DNA of 64,000 nucleotides from Bradyrhizobium sp. CB82 (GCF_029714405.1 NZ_CP121651.1:496001-560000), one strand, 5' to 3'. Numbered from the stretch's first letter, positions 17,821-26,949 are shown. Numbers and translations are program-made. Notes: generated from the letters alone by a model not told the origin.

Positions 17821-18747
17821 ATGAGCAAGACTAACACCGTCAGTCCGCTGCGTCAGCGTATGATCGAAGACATGGCTGCGCGCAAGCTCAACCCGCACAC
17901 TCAGCGTGGCCACATTTACAGTTGCAAGCGGTTCGCCGCCTGGCTCAAACGCTCGCCCGATACGGCAACGCCCGACGAGGTGCGCCGATTTCAGCTGTAC
18001 CTGATCGAGAGCGGAACGAGCATCTGCAACCGCAATCGGATCATGACCGGGGTACGGTTCTTATTCCGCGTCACGCTGCGTCGCCACGATCTGGCAGCCG
18101 AGGTCTGGCACATCAAGGAACCCGAGAGGCTGCCGCCGGTGCTGAGCCCTGAGGAGGTCAAGCGTGTCCTGACCATGGCAACGAGCCTGAAGGCACGAGC
18201 GATGCTGACGCTGGCCTATGGTTGCGGATTGCGCGCCGGCGAGGTGGTGCGGCTGCGGGCGGGTGACATCGACAGCGAGCAAATGATCATCCGCATCGTG
18301 CAGTCGAAGGGCCGCAAGGACCGGCACGTGATGCTGCCGCCGGAGGTCGTGAAGCTGTTGCGGCAATGGTGGAAGCTGCGGCCGACCGCGTCCAACAATG
18401 GCATCGCACCCGAACACCGCTGGCTGTTTCCAGGCCGCAGTCAGCATAAGCCAATGACCACGCGTCAGTTCAGCCGGCTGTTCAAGGAGGCCGCCAACGC
18501 CGCGGGGTTACGCAAGACGATCTCGTTGCATTCGCTTCGCCACAGCTTCGCGACCCATCTGCTCGAGCGCGGCAGGGACATTCGCGTGATTCAAGCGTTG
18601 CTCGGACATTCCAAGCTCGAGACGACAGCCCGCTACAGTCGCGTGGCGATCGGACTGATTGCCAAAATCGAGAGCCCCCTGGAGGGTCTGAGCACGCCGC
18701 GCCGCAGGCGTGCGAAGCGAGACAGTGAGAAGCCGCCGGCGCCATAG
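17821..18747 (+). CDS. Tyrosine recombinase of the IS91-like element
   Basis: About 308 residues. The N-terminal SAM-like DNA-binding domain (about 10-95) is followed by a catalytic domain with the complete tyrosine recombinase set: Arg in YGCGLRAGEVVRL, HxxR in HSLRHSFATHLLERG, the second His in LLGHSKLETTARY and the nucleophile Tyr in that motif. The ATG at 17821 is 7 bp after GGAG. A short basic tail follows the catalytic domain. It is probably co-transcribed with the downstream transposase. Confidence 0.9.
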   Translation: MSKTNTVSPLRQRMIEDMAARKLNPHTQRGHIYSCKRFAAWLKRSPDTATPDEVRRFQLYLIESGTSICNRNRIMTGVRFLFRVTLRRHDLAAEVWHIKEPERLPPVLSPEEVKRVLTMATSLKARAMLTLAYGCGLRAGEVVRLRAGDIDSEQMIIRIVQSKGRKDRHVMLPPEVVKLLRQWWKLRPTASNNGIAPEHRWLFPGRSQHKPMTTRQFSRLFKEAANAAGLRKTISLHSLRHSFATHLLERGRDIRVIQALLGHSKLETTARYSRVAIGLIAKIESPLEGLSTPRRRRAKRDSEKPPAP

Positions 18748-18758
18748 CGCCGCCGGCC

Positions 18759-20204
18759 ATGGTTCGACCAGCTCTGGAGGTCGCGGACATCCTCCGCGAT
18801 CACGGCCCTGCCTGGCGTGAAGCCAATCAGGGGCATGTGAGCCTTGAGCAATTGAAGGTGATGAGTGCGATCGAGCGCTGTCGCACGGCGGCGCTCGGCG
18901 GGCATGTCGCGCGCTGCGAGAACACGGCGTGCGGGCATACCAAGATCGCGTACAACTCCTGCGGCAACCGGCATTGCCCAAAGTGTCAGGGCGCGGCGGC
19001 GCGCCGATGGCTCGCCGACCGCGAAGCGGAGCTGTTGCCAGTTCCGTATTTCCACGTCGTCTACACGCTGCCGAGCGAGCTGCGTGCCATCGCCTACCAG
19101 AACAAGCGCGTGGTCTATAACCTGCTGATGAAGGCGGCGGCCGAGACGACGCTTGCCCTCGCACGCGATCCCAAGCGCCTCGGCGCGCGGATCGGTGTCA
19201 CCGCCGTGCTGCACAGCTGGGGCTCGGCGCTCACCCATCATCCGCACGTGCATATGATCGTGCCAGGTGGAGGGCTCTCGCTCGACGGCGCGCGATGGGT
19301 CCCTGCGCGCTCCAACTTCCTCGTCCATGTCAACATCCTGGCGCGCCTGTTCCAGGGCAAAATGCTGGCGATGCTCATACATGCGCACACCGCCGGCGAG
19401 TTGAAGTTCTTCAACACCCATGGCGGGCTCGCCGACAAACGAACGTTCAAGCGCTTCATCGCCCCGCTGCGGCGCATCAAGTGGGTGGTCTATTGCAAGG
19501 CGCCGTTCGCAGGGCCTAAGCAGGTGCTGCGCTATCTCTCCCGTTACACCCATCGTGTCGCCATCTCCAACCGCCGCCTCGTTGCAGCCGACGACGAGGC
19601 GATTGCGTTCCGCTGGAAAGACTATCGCGTCAACGGCCCCGACCGCTGGAAGACCATGCGGCTTCACCCGCATGAGTTCATCAGACGCTTCCTGCGGCAC
19701 GTGCTGCCCAAGGGCTTCCACCGCATTCGCCACTACGGGCTCTTTGCCTCGACCAACCGCGCCCAGAGCATCGCGACTGCCCGCGCACTCCTCAATGTCG
19801 CTCCGCCCGCAGCCGATTCCCAACAGCAACCCGACGCTGCCCAGGGCACGCTGCGTGCGCTGCCCTGGCCATGCCCATGCTGTGGCGCGCGTATGATCGT
19901 CATCGAGACCTTCGCGTGCGGCTGCGAGCCGAAGTGGCGGCCGACACCGAACAGACACGTCATGAGCCAGACGACCTGCAAGCGATGCTGCTTTCCGCTT
20001 CCGATACGCTGGCCCCGCGCCGGCCGCGATCTCGCTCAATCCAATGACATCTATCAGTGCGCAGATCACACGTTGATACGCTCCGAACACCCGCCGAAAT
20101 GCCTACAGCACTCGCCCGACCTCGCGCATGTGCAGATATGCCGCTGGCGTCATCCTGGCATCCCGTCCATCATCGACATCGGCGCCGGCATTAAATCTCC
20201 ATAG
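18759..20204 (+). CDS. IS91-family HUH rolling-circle transposase
   Basis: This 481-residue protein has an N-terminal zinc-binding region (CENTACGHTKIAYNSCGN, then RHCPKCQ, about 53-76), the HUH motif HPHVHMIV (His161, His163, His165) and tyrosines 259 and 263 in YLSRYTHRVAIS as candidate nucleophiles. The C-terminal CPCCGARMIVIE is another zinc-finger-like pair. Full-length for the family. Frames read on the opposite strand here are shadows. It has no frameshift, so the element could be active. Confidence 0.9.
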   Translation: MVRPALEVADILRDHGPAWREANQGHVSLEQLKVMSAIERCRTAALGGHVARCENTACGHTKIAYNSCGNRHCPKCQGAAARRWLADREAELLPVPYFHVVYTLPSELRAIAYQNKRVVYNLLMKAAAETTLALARDPKRLGARIGVTAVLHSWGSALTHHPHVHMIVPGGGLSLDGARWVPARSNFLVHVNILARLFQGKMLAMLIHAHTAGELKFFNTHGGLADKRTFKRFIAPLRRIKWVVYCKAPFAGPKQVLRYLSRYTHRVAISNRRLVAADDEAIAFRWKDYRVNGPDRWKTMRLHPHEFIRRFLRHVLPKGFHRIRHYGLFASTNRAQSIATARALLNVAPPAADSQQQPDAAQGTLRALPWPCPCCGARMIVIETFACGCEPKWRPTPNRHVMSQTTCKRCCFPLPIRWPRAGRDLAQSNDIYQCADHTLIRSEHPPKCLQHSPDLAHVQICRWRHPGIPSIIDIGAGIKSP

Positions 20205-20458
20205 CGCCCGCTGCCCGGCCGGTGCCTCACTTCCCGCGACTTCGTGCCTTGGCGCTTTTCGGCCGCCGGCGACCTCATCGTGTGGAGGCTCCCATGATCC
20301 CGGCGTCCGAAAACCAGCACAGGAGCCGACGTCAGCCCCTAACCCCGATGCACCTATTCTTGCAGTAAGGAGGCTTAGGGGTCGCATTTATTACAGGGCT
20401 GAATCTGGACTTGGACCCATCTCGCCGCGATAGCGCGCCTCCGCGAGCGCGCATAAGA
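20205..20458. other. Non-coding right flank of the IS91-like element
   Basis: No gene seen. It probably contains the replication origin-type end of the IS91 element, but no hairpin plus GTTC-type end was identified with confidence. Confidence 0.35.
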
Positions 20459-20668
20459 TCAGGTCGCCACAATACTGATCTGGAATAGCTGCGCCCCATT
20501 CCCGTCGAGGACCAGCAGCCGAAAGCCGGTGGAGGGCTCCAATTCGTCCTTCACAAGTTCTCCGCAGAGAGTCGTGGCTTCTCGCCAAGCGGCAATCTCG
20601 GTCGGCAATTCGAGGGGGACGGGTTCGAAGCCTGATCTCCCTTCTATGACGAACTTGTAGGCGGCCAC
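20459..20668 (-). CDS. DUF6894-like small protein
   Basis: This 69-residue protein starts at GTG 20668 and has the pattern of short rhizobial DUF6894-like proteins (YKFVIEGRSGFEPVPLELPT, then EIAAWREATTLCGELVKD). The start lies 8 bp after the stop of the Crp/Fnr gene, so the two are likely one transcript. No function is known for the family. The pairing suggests it might be part of a Crp/Fnr-dependent response. Confidence 0.65.
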   Translation of the reverse strand: MAAYKFVIEGRSGFEPVPLELPTEIAAWREATTLCGELVKDELEPSTGFRLLVLDGNGAQLFQISIVAT

Positions 20669-20676
20669 AACAATGC

Positions 20677-21387
20677 CTATCGCTTCAGATGAAGATAGTC
20701 AGGCACAAACTCAGCAATGCGTTCCAGTTCCTCGCGGTTGAGCACAGCAACCTCTCCCCCTTCCCAAACAATTAAGCTACGACGTCTTAGTTCCTGAAGC
20801 GTGCGATTGACGTGAACAATCGAGATACCGCAAGCGTCGGCCAGGTGCTTCTGCGTGAAGGGAAGCTGGAACTTATTATCCTGCGCTAAGCTGACAGCCT
20901 CCAAGCGAGCAAGAAGCTCGCAGATGAGGTGCGCGATTTTCGCAATTGCGTCGTGGCCACCTAAGTTGGCGACCCATTGGCGATAAATCGCAGCATCGAT
21001 CAGGGTTTCGCGCCAGAAGGCGTGCGTGAGCCTCGGAGAGCCGTCCAGCATCTGGCTTAGGAACCGGTGAGGCAGCAGAGCGACGGTGGATCGCCCGATG
21101 CTTATCAGGTCGTGGTCCATCTCCGGCAGGTGCAAGGTGTTGAGATCAGGCATGTCTCCAGGCACGTGAAAGGACAAAATTTGGTCCCGAGTTTCTACGA
21201 TCTTGTGACGGCACAGAAAGCCGCTGACCAAGATGGCGCAGTGCGACGCAACATCGCCTTCTCGCGAAAAGTACTCCCCGTCGGCCAATGATCTGATCGT
21301 TCTCGGCATGTCAGCCAGCGAGCGTCGCTCTTCATCTGATAGGCCGCCGGTCGCCTGCAGACGTGCAATCAGTTTTTGATGAGGCAT
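20677..21387 (-). CDS. Crp/Fnr family transcriptional regulator
   Basis: This 236-residue regulator has an N-terminal cyclic-nucleotide-binding-type beta roll (about 20-130: ADGEYFSREGDVASHCAIL, ISIGRSTVALLPHRFL), a dimerisation helix and a C-terminal winged helix (about 170-220: FTQKHLADACGISIVHVNR TLQELRRRSLI). The cysteine cluster of oxygen-sensing Fnr is absent, so it probably does not hold an Fe-S cluster. The ATG at 21387 follows AGGGG. An 8-bp inverted repeat lies 24 bp upstream (21411-21431). Divergent from the Mom-like gene. Confidence 0.88.
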   Translation of the reverse strand: MPHQKLIARLQATGGLSDEERRSLADMPRTIRSLADGEYFSREGDVASHCAILVSGFLCRHKIVETRDQILSFHVPGDMPDLNTLHLPEMDHDLISIGRSTVALLPHRFLSQMLDGSPRLTHAFWRETLIDAAIYRQWVANLGGHDAIAKIAHLICELLARLEAVSLAQDNKFQLPFTQKHLADACGISIVHVNRTLQELRRRSLIVWEGGEVAVLNREELERIAEFVPDYLHLKR

Positions 21388-21410
21388 TGTGGGCCCCTAC
21401 GAGGACTCAA

Positions 21411-21431
21411 GGATACGCGAAGAGCGTATCC
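21411..21431. promoter_or_regulatory. Inverted repeat in the Crp/Fnr upstream region
   Basis: GGATACGC, a 5-base spacer, then GCGTATCC: a perfect 8-bp dyad 24 bp upstream of the Crp/Fnr start and about 200 bp ahead of the divergent Mom-like gene. On the plus strand it is followed by TTT. It may be an operator or a weak hairpin. Confidence 0.4.
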
Positions 21432-21630
21432 TTTGGCATCATGCTGGGCAATTCCCGAAGTTCCGGCGGCGTATCGACAAGTGTCCGCTGGGTCATTCTC
21501 GACCGAGTCGAGCCAGCAGCAAGTCCGGCCATATGCGCTATGCCCCGAAAGCGGAAGTGATTCAGAGCATTGGCGGCTCCGCGTACGGGCCGTTGTGGGT
21601 ACCGCCGTGGACGTGAATTCAAGGAGCGCC

Positions 21631-22485
21631 ATGGGACAAGCTAAGTATATCCACGTCGCGCCGATCTCAAAGAAAAACGCGGACGCGCTGATCATCCGGC
21701 TGCATTACAGCCACAAGACGGTCAACAACGCTTTCCTAGCGCTGGGCGTCTTCCTCGGCGGCCGGCTTGAAGGCGCGATGACGTTCGGCCCGTCCATGGA
21801 TAAGTCGAACATCCTCGGGCTCGTGCGCGATACCGCATGGAACGGTTTTCTCGAGTTGAACCGGCTGGCGTTCTCGGAGGCGCTGCCGCGCAACAGCGAA
21901 AGCCGCGCGCTCTCGATCGCGCTGCGGATGATCAAAAAGCATTATCCACACGTCGAATGGGTGATCTCGTTCGCCGATGGATGCCAGTGCGGTGACGGGA
22001 CGATCTATCGCGCGGCCGGCTTTGTGCTCACCGGGATCAAGCTGAACAAAAGCTTGCTGCGACTGCCGGATGGCTTGGTCACGCACAAGATGACGCAAGT
22101 AACCGGAAAGAACCGGGCGGCGCATTTCGCCAAAACCGGCGGATCATGGTCGGGCCAGGGCGAACCGCTCGACGGCTACCAAATGCGGTATATCTATTTT
22201 CTCAATTCCGAGGCGCGTGCGCGGCTCGTCTGCAAAGAAATCCCCTATGCGGAGATCGAGCGGCGCGGCGCCGGGATGTATCGCGGAATTGCGCGTGGCA
22301 AGCAGGCGATGGCCGAGGCCCCCTCGGCACAGCGGCGCGGCAGCGGCGACCGCCACGCTCCGAATGGAGGGCAAAAAAGCCTCGGGCTTGTTCGCCCCAG
22401 CGTCAGGTCAGCTTTCGGGGGCGACGCAGACATGAACCGGCAAGCAAAACCGTTTGAATCGGTCGAAAATGATGTGGTTGTCTAA
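21631..22485 (+). CDS. Phage Mom-like DNA modification protein, 3' end set by IS110
   Basis: About 284 residues. The body (to about residue 200) resembles phage Mom-type adenine-modifying proteins, which have a GNAT-like fold: ALIIRLHYSHKTVNNAFLAL, GVFLGGRLEGAMTFGPSMD, ELNRLAFSEALPRNSESRAL, EWVISFADGCQCGDGTIYRA and YQMRYIYFLN. Mom proteins make DNA resistant to host restriction. ATG 21631 follows AAGGAG with 4 bp spacing; the longer frame from 21376 lacks this. The last ~60 residues (MAEAPSAQRR, SAFGGDADMN) look like translated intergenic repeat, and the final codons and stop come from IS110 copy 2 at 22477. The activity is an inference from motifs. Confidence 0.7.
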   Translation: MGQAKYIHVAPISKKNADALIIRLHYSHKTVNNAFLALGVFLGGRLEGAMTFGPSMDKSNILGLVRDTAWNGFLELNRLAFSEALPRNSESRALSIALRMIKKHYPHVEWVISFADGCQCGDGTIYRAAGFVLTGIKLNKSLLRLPDGLVTHKMTQVTGKNRAAHFAKTGGSWSGQGEPLDGYQMRYIYFLNSEARARLVCKEIPYAEIERRGAGMYRGIARGKQAMAEAPSAQRRGSGDRHAPNGGQKSLGLVRPSVRSAFGGDADMNRQAKPFESVENDVVV

Positions 22486-23870
22486 TCGCTGCCGGGGCGT
22501 CAAGCATATAATCGCTGAGGACACTGCCGGGTGCATGGTTGTCTTCGCGGTCGGCATCAGCCGCCGCATGATGGAGCTTCGCGGGACGAGCCTTCAATGT
22601 GGACGACGCACTTTGCTGAGTCAGCAATGCAACAGCATCAGCGGAATGGCTCGGCTCACGTCCCGGCAGGGACGCCTTAGGCGTTCGGGTTCCGAACGCG
22701 ATCGGGACTTATGCGGCGGCTCCGGCATTCGGGTTAAACAGCTCGCCGGTCTTAAGCATCGTATGCATTATTACCGCCAGTTTGCGGGCCACAGCCACGG
22801 CAGCTCTTTTGAAGCCGATCCTCTCCCGGAGCTGCAGACCCCACGTGCGCAGCGTGCTGTGAGTTGAGCTGCGCGTCAGAATGACCGCCGCCGCTTCGTA
22901 GAGAAGCCCTCGCAAATTGTGGTCGCCACGTCGGGATATATGGCCGTCATAATCAACTTCTCCGGATTGGTAGCGGCGCGTTGTTAGCCCGATCCACGCA
23001 CCGACAGATCGGGACTTCCTGAAGTTGTCAGGCTCCTCAATAGCGGTGGTAAAGGAGGTTGCGGTGATGGCACCGATGCCAGGAATCGACATGAGGATGC
23101 GGCAAGCCTGACTCTGGCGCGCGTCCCGCACCAATTGGCGTCCGAGTTCGGCGGCGCGGAGGCGAATGCCACGCCAGGCTTCCAGCATCGGCAGCACGAT
23201 GGATGCAAGTCCGTCCTGATCGGCTAGAAGGCTCCGCACATTCTTCTCGAAGGTGCTTCCCTTTCCGGCGGGAACGAGCAGACCGAAGGTTTTCATGACA
23301 CCGCGGATCTGGTTGGAAAGCTCGGTAGTGATTCGGACCAGGCGCGTCCGCGCTGCGACAAGCGTGCGGGTCAGCATGCTGTCGAATCCCTTCACACGCA
23401 CCTCACGAAAGAAGCCGACTTCCGCGAGTTGCGCCAGACCATCGGCGTCGTTCGCGTCCGTCTTATTCGTTGCCATATCGAGCGCCGCTTTAGCATGGCG
23501 CGCATCGATGCAGATCGCCGGCAACCCTTCGGTGCGCAGAGAATGATAGAACCATACCGACAGCGGTCCGGTCTCGAATACCACGCGTTTCACGGATGGC
23601 GCCCGTTTGCGGATGAGCTCGGCGACGATGCTGGGATCAGATGCGCACTTGCCGCGCCAGATCCGTTCACCTGCTCGGCGGATCGAGACTGCCGTCTCTT
23701 TCATCGACACGTCGAGACCAATATACTCTTCCATGGCTGTTCTCCATTCGATGCTTGGGCCCGGCGTCCAGTCGTGAGCCCGTATTTCCATCCTATCGGG
23801 GAACAGCCACCAGCTTCCATTGTCGGTTGGGACTGACTCAGGGGCGACTCGCTCCCGCGATTACCCCATG
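22477..23870 (-). mobile_element. IS110-family element type A, copy 2
   Basis: Same element as 2405-3800 in reverse orientation. It begins GTTGTCTAATCGCTGCC at 22477 and ends at ...GCGATTACCCCA near 23868, directly against the terminal repeat of the intact type-B element. The left end lies inside the Mom-like reading frame. Confidence 0.88.
22709..23734 (-). CDS. IS110-family DEDD transposase (type A, copy 2)
   Basis: A 341-residue protein almost identical to that at 2541-3566, with the same DEDD and Transposase_20 motifs and the same start context (MEEYIGLDVS). No frameshift. The non-coding 3' part (22477-22708) carries the same hairpins as copy 1. Confidence 0.92.
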   Translation of the reverse strand: MEEYIGLDVSMKETAVSIRRAGERIWRGKCASDPSIVAELIRKRAPSVKRVVFETGPLSVWFYHSLRTEGLPAICIDARHAKAALDMATNKTDANDADGLAQLAEVGFFREVRVKGFDSMLTRTLVAARTRLVRITTELSNQIRGVMKTFGLLVPAGKGSTFEKNVRSLLADQDGLASIVLPMLEAWRGIRLRAAELGRQLVRDARQSQACRILMSIPGIGAITATSFTTAIEEPDNFRKSRSVGAWIGLTTRRYQSGEVDYDGHISRRGDHNLRGLLYEAAAVILTRSSTHSTLRTWGLQLRERIGFKRAAVAVARKLAVIMHTMLKTGELFNPNAGAAA

Positions 23871-25241
23871 TGGACGACGCCCGCTCCCGGCATCGAATGT
23901 GCCAAAGGGTGATGGTTGAACCACGAATCACCGGAGGGGGTCGTCCACATGCAGGTTAGCACCATCGGCGTTGATCTCGCCAAGAACGTGTTCCAAGTGC
24001 ACGGCGTGGATAGTGCGGGTAAGGTCGTCATCACTCGCCAGTTGCGGCGCAAGCAGGTCATCGACTTCTTTAGCAAGATTTCCCCTTGCCTGGTCGGCAT
24101 GGAAGCCTGCGGAACCGCGCATCATTGGGCGCGCGAAGTCTCCAAGCTCGGTCACACCGTCCGTCTGATGCCGCCGAGCTACGTGAAGGGCTATGTCAAA
24201 CGGTCGAAAAACGATGCGGCCGACGCAGCCGCCATCTGTAAGGCCGTGACACGCCCATCAATGCGGTTCGTGCCGATCAAGTCGGCCGATCAGCAAGCCT
24301 TGCTGATGTTGCATCGAACGCGGGATCTTTTAATCCGTCAGCGCACGCAGCTGATCAATGCGCTCCGAGCCCACCTTGCCGAGTTCGGCCTCGTTGCGGA
24401 GACGGGACGCGAAGGTCTCGCGCAGCTTGCCGAGATCATCACGGACGAGAGTAATCGCGAAGCTCTTCCGTCTGCGATGAAGGCCATTGTCGATCAGCTC
24501 GCTGCGCTGGAATTGCAGATCGGGGCTCTGGATCGCGCCATTCACGCCCATCATCGTGCCAACGATATGAGCTGCCGCATCGAGACCGTGCCTGGGATAG
24601 GCGTGATCGCGGCCACGGCCATCGCTTCTACTGTCACAGACCCGAGTGACTTCAAATCCGGTCGGGATTTTGCCGCATGGATCGGACTTGTGCCGCGGCA
24701 GCACTCGACCGGGGGCAAGGAGCGGCTCGGAGGCATCTCCAAGCAGGGAGATCGCTACCTTCGACGGTTGCTCGTGATCGGTGCAACATCCGTTGTTCAA
24801 CACGCTCGGCGACATCCGCAAAAGCATCCCTGGATCATAAGGCTGCTGGCCAGGAAGCCGGCCAAGCTCGTCGCCGTTGCCGTTGCCAACAAGATGGCGC
24901 GCATCGCCTGGGCAATCATGGCCAAGGGAGGATACTATCGCGCGCCGGAGCTTGCTGCAGCCACCTGAAGGGGCTTGGCAATGGGAGCGTGAGGCGACGG
25001 CGGAGCAAGACAATCGAATTGCGAGGGTGATGATGGTGTGATGCGAAACGGTCGAGCCGTCGATCGGGACAACCCGCTTCTGGGTCATGGGCATTAAAGC
25101 CCGTGAAAATGATTGGGACCTGATCCGCGGACTACATCAGGGCCAGCGGTCATGGTGCCGCGCAAACAGGCCGGACACATGACTTGCACCCGACCGCCAG
25201 CCGAACGTCAGATTCTTCTTGCAACGCGGGCGTCGTCCACA
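23869..25241 (+). mobile_element. IS110-family element type B, intact
   Basis: 1,373 bp with perfect 16-bp inverted terminal repeats: TGTGGACGACGCCCGC at 23869-23884 and its reverse complement at 25226-25241. Remnants of related elements are at 2259-2406 and 32548-32863. A long non-coding 3' part (24969-25241) follows the transposase. A type-A element abuts the left terminus. Confidence 0.88.
23949..24968 (+). CDS. IS110-family DEDD transposase (type B)
   Basis: 339 residues. It has the DEDD domain (IGVDLAKNVFQVHGVD, CLVGMEACGTAHHWAR, RSKNDAADAAAICKAV) and the C-terminal domain (ETVPGIGVIAATAIAS, FAAWIGLVPRQHSTGGKERL, GISKQGDRYLRRLLV) of the IS110/IS1111 family. It is only distantly related to type A. 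ATG 23949 stands after GGAGGGGG. Complete, with no lesion. Confidence 0.92.
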   Translation: MQVSTIGVDLAKNVFQVHGVDSAGKVVITRQLRRKQVIDFFSKISPCLVGMEACGTAHHWAREVSKLGHTVRLMPPSYVKGYVKRSKNDAADAAAICKAVTRPSMRFVPIKSADQQALLMLHRTRDLLIRQRTQLINALRAHLAEFGLVAETGREGLAQLAEIITDESNREALPSAMKAIVDQLAALELQIGALDRAIHAHHRANDMSCRIETVPGIGVIAATAIASTVTDPSDFKSGRDFAAWIGLVPRQHSTGGKERLGGISKQGDRYLRRLLVIGATSVVQHARRHPQKHPWIIRLLARKPAKLVAVAVANKMARIAWAIMAKGGYYRAPELAAAT

Positions 25242-25437
25242 CATGGACCCAGAGCCGACACAGCAGCCACGAGACGACATCAGGAGAGAAGCAAGCGGTG
25301 TCAAACTCATTGGTTTTCTCTCGGTAGTTTGACCAAGCAAGCGGGCCCCACCAGAGTGTGGCTCCAAAATCCATTGGCAATAGGTAGTGGTTCAGTGCAG
25401 ACTGGCCTTCTTCGCCCGCAAAAAATGGGTGAGACCG
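24969..25437 (+). other. Type-B IS110 3' non-coding region and following gap
   Basis: To 25241 this is the element's own non-coding end, homologous to 32640-32863. A guide RNA could be encoded here by family analogy. The remaining 200 bp before the secreted-protein gene shows no gene. Confidence 0.5.
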
Positions 25438-26148
25438 ATGCTCGATATCCGATATTCAATCTTCCTCGCCGCGGGCCTCGTGATTCTTGCCACCGCCGCG
25501 GCCGCACAATCGTCCACACCACCTATGAGGACGCTCGACGACGTTCGGGATCGACGTTATTGCGAGTTGTTCGTTGTAAAGCGCCAAGGCGCGGGTCTCG
25601 TCGCCGACGTTTACAATACCTTGGGGCTCAACGAGTGCCCACAGGCAGCTTGGGAGGCGCTCGATACCGCCAAGGTTGCTTCGGAGTTCGGAGCCGTTCG
25701 GGTGATCCGCAACGGTCCCAGACATTTCATCATGGACCGTCTCGCGTCGGGCGATGTTACTAGGAACGCTTCCGATATCCAGGGTCTTGCTATGCGGCCC
25801 GTCGCGACTATGAGCTTGCGGTTACTCGAGCTTATTGAGAAGCGAGCTTTCTATGTCGAGCGGACCATCGGACGGACGACGAATTGGATTTTTCTCGCCG
25901 GCAAACCGGTTTACGAGCTGGTTAGTCCGAAGGGGCAAATTTACGTCATGCAGTCGTATTCGCAAATCGTCGACCCAAGACTTGCCTACGCCGATCTCGT
26001 CGCACTCGGAAGTCGTCTCAAGCCGCCCAAGGGGTGGCAATACCGCAGTCGCACACTGACTGCCGATCTGACCGCGCAGTCGGGGGGCGAAGCGCATATC
26101 ATCCAGGATGAGCTACAGAACACTTATCAGCGACTGCCCAGCCACTAG
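25438..26148 (+). CDS. Secreted hypothetical protein
   Basis: About 236 residues with a signal peptide (MLDIRYSIFLAAGLVILATA, cleavage probably after AAAQS) and a mature domain of about 215 residues without recognised motifs (RTLDDVRDRRYCELFVVKR, QIYVMQSYSQIVDPRLAYAD). ATG 25438 follows GGTGAGA; the frame is open upstream to 25387 but without a signal-peptide start. Likely periplasmic or exported. It may be co-transcribed with the secreted protein 130 bp downstream. Function unknown. Confidence 0.7.
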   Translation: MLDIRYSIFLAAGLVILATAAAAQSSTPPMRTLDDVRDRRYCELFVVKRQGAGLVADVYNTLGLNECPQAAWEALDTAKVASEFGAVRVIRNGPRHFIMDRLASGDVTRNASDIQGLAMRPVATMSLRLLELIEKRAFYVERTIGRTTNWIFLAGKPVYELVSPKGQIYVMQSYSQIVDPRLAYADLVALGSRLKPPKGWQYRSRTLTADLTAQSGGEAHIIQDELQNTYQRLPSH

Positions 26149-26277
26149 ATCCTGCGCGTGTCCGGAAGGTCTCGCCGTCTAGTGGCGGCCCGATCGGCGT
26201 CAGCCAACCTGAGGGATCACTCCATCTCTAATCGATTGGACTTCGCTAGTGCGACTGCTAACACTCAGGAGACTTTC

Positions 26278-26676
26278 ATGAGAACCTTTAATCCCCTCAT
26301 GCTGTTAGTGCTTCTCGTTACCCAATCGGGCGCAACACAGGCCGCAGATTTGAGCGGAGCTTGGGCGAGCGATTCCACGGTCTGCGATAAAGTGTTCACC
26401 AGAGAAAATGGTAAGCTTGCCTTCAAGCCAGATGCTGATCTCTACGCGGGTGGCGTGATCATCCAGGGAAAGCAAATAACCGGCAGATTTCAAAAGTGCG
26501 CCGTCAAATCGTCGCACGATGATGGCTCGATTCTGCATGTGACAGCGTCGTGCAGGGACGGGGTCGCGGTTTCGGACGTAACATTCGACTTGAAAATCTC
26601 TGGAGAGAACCAGATTATACTTAGCTCCAAAGCGCCAGTGCCAATGGAAATGCCATACGTTCGCTGCTCACTTTGA
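26278..26676 (+). CDS. Small secreted hypothetical protein
   Basis: 132 residues with a signal peptide (MRTFNPLMLLVLLVTQSGAT, cleavage after QAA) and a mature domain with four cysteines (TVCDKVFTRENG, QKCAVKSSH, TASCRDG, YVRCSL) that could form two disulfides. The start at 26278 follows AGGAG with 8 bp spacing; the longer frame from 26158 is not supported. Function unknown; of a type seen in many Bradyrhizobium genomes. Confidence 0.68.
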   Translation: MRTFNPLMLLVLLVTQSGATQAADLSGAWASDSTVCDKVFTRENGKLAFKPDADLYAGGVIIQGKQITGRFQKCAVKSSHDDGSILHVTASCRDGVAVSDVTFDLKISGENQIILSSKAPVPMEMPYVRCSL

Positions 26677-26949
26677 GCACCGTAGCCAAACGCTAGTGTA
26701 TTTGGACACTCGCTAACCATCAGATGGCAACTCGCCATGCGCGGAACTTAGAAGCTGTTTCCGCGATTAGTGCTGATCTGGAGCGCGCTCGGATGATTTA
26801 CCGGTAGGCAGCAAGGATTTGCCTCGCGCGAAGGCGTTCTATCGGCCGCTAATGGCCTTAATCGGGTTTCGACTGTTAAAGGAGACCGACAAGGCCCTAC
26901 TCTGCCGTGATCATGCCCGTGTGCGAATCGGCGCCTCCTGAGTGATCGG

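Larger units (their letters stand above)
17594..20400 (+). mobile_element. IS91-family element with accessory tyrosine recombinase
   Basis: This comprises an integrase gene followed 11 bp later by a HUH transposase, an arrangement known for one group of IS91-like rolling-circle elements. The ends were not resolved: the left limit is set by the end of IS1182 copy 2, and the right limit is a guess in the non-coding stretch 20205-20458, where no other gene is visible. Confidence 0.7.

Noticed and set aside
18508-20090. Long minus-strand open frames opposite the IS91-like genes (up to 485 codons)
   Set aside because: They are shadows of high-GC coding sequence; composition is Arg/Ala/Gly-rich with no motifs, and the plus-strand frames have complete catalytic motifs.
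21376-21630. N-terminal extension of the Mom-like protein
   Set aside because: It overlaps the divergent Crp/Fnr promoter region and repeat-like sequence, whereas a good ribosome binding site precedes ATG 21631.
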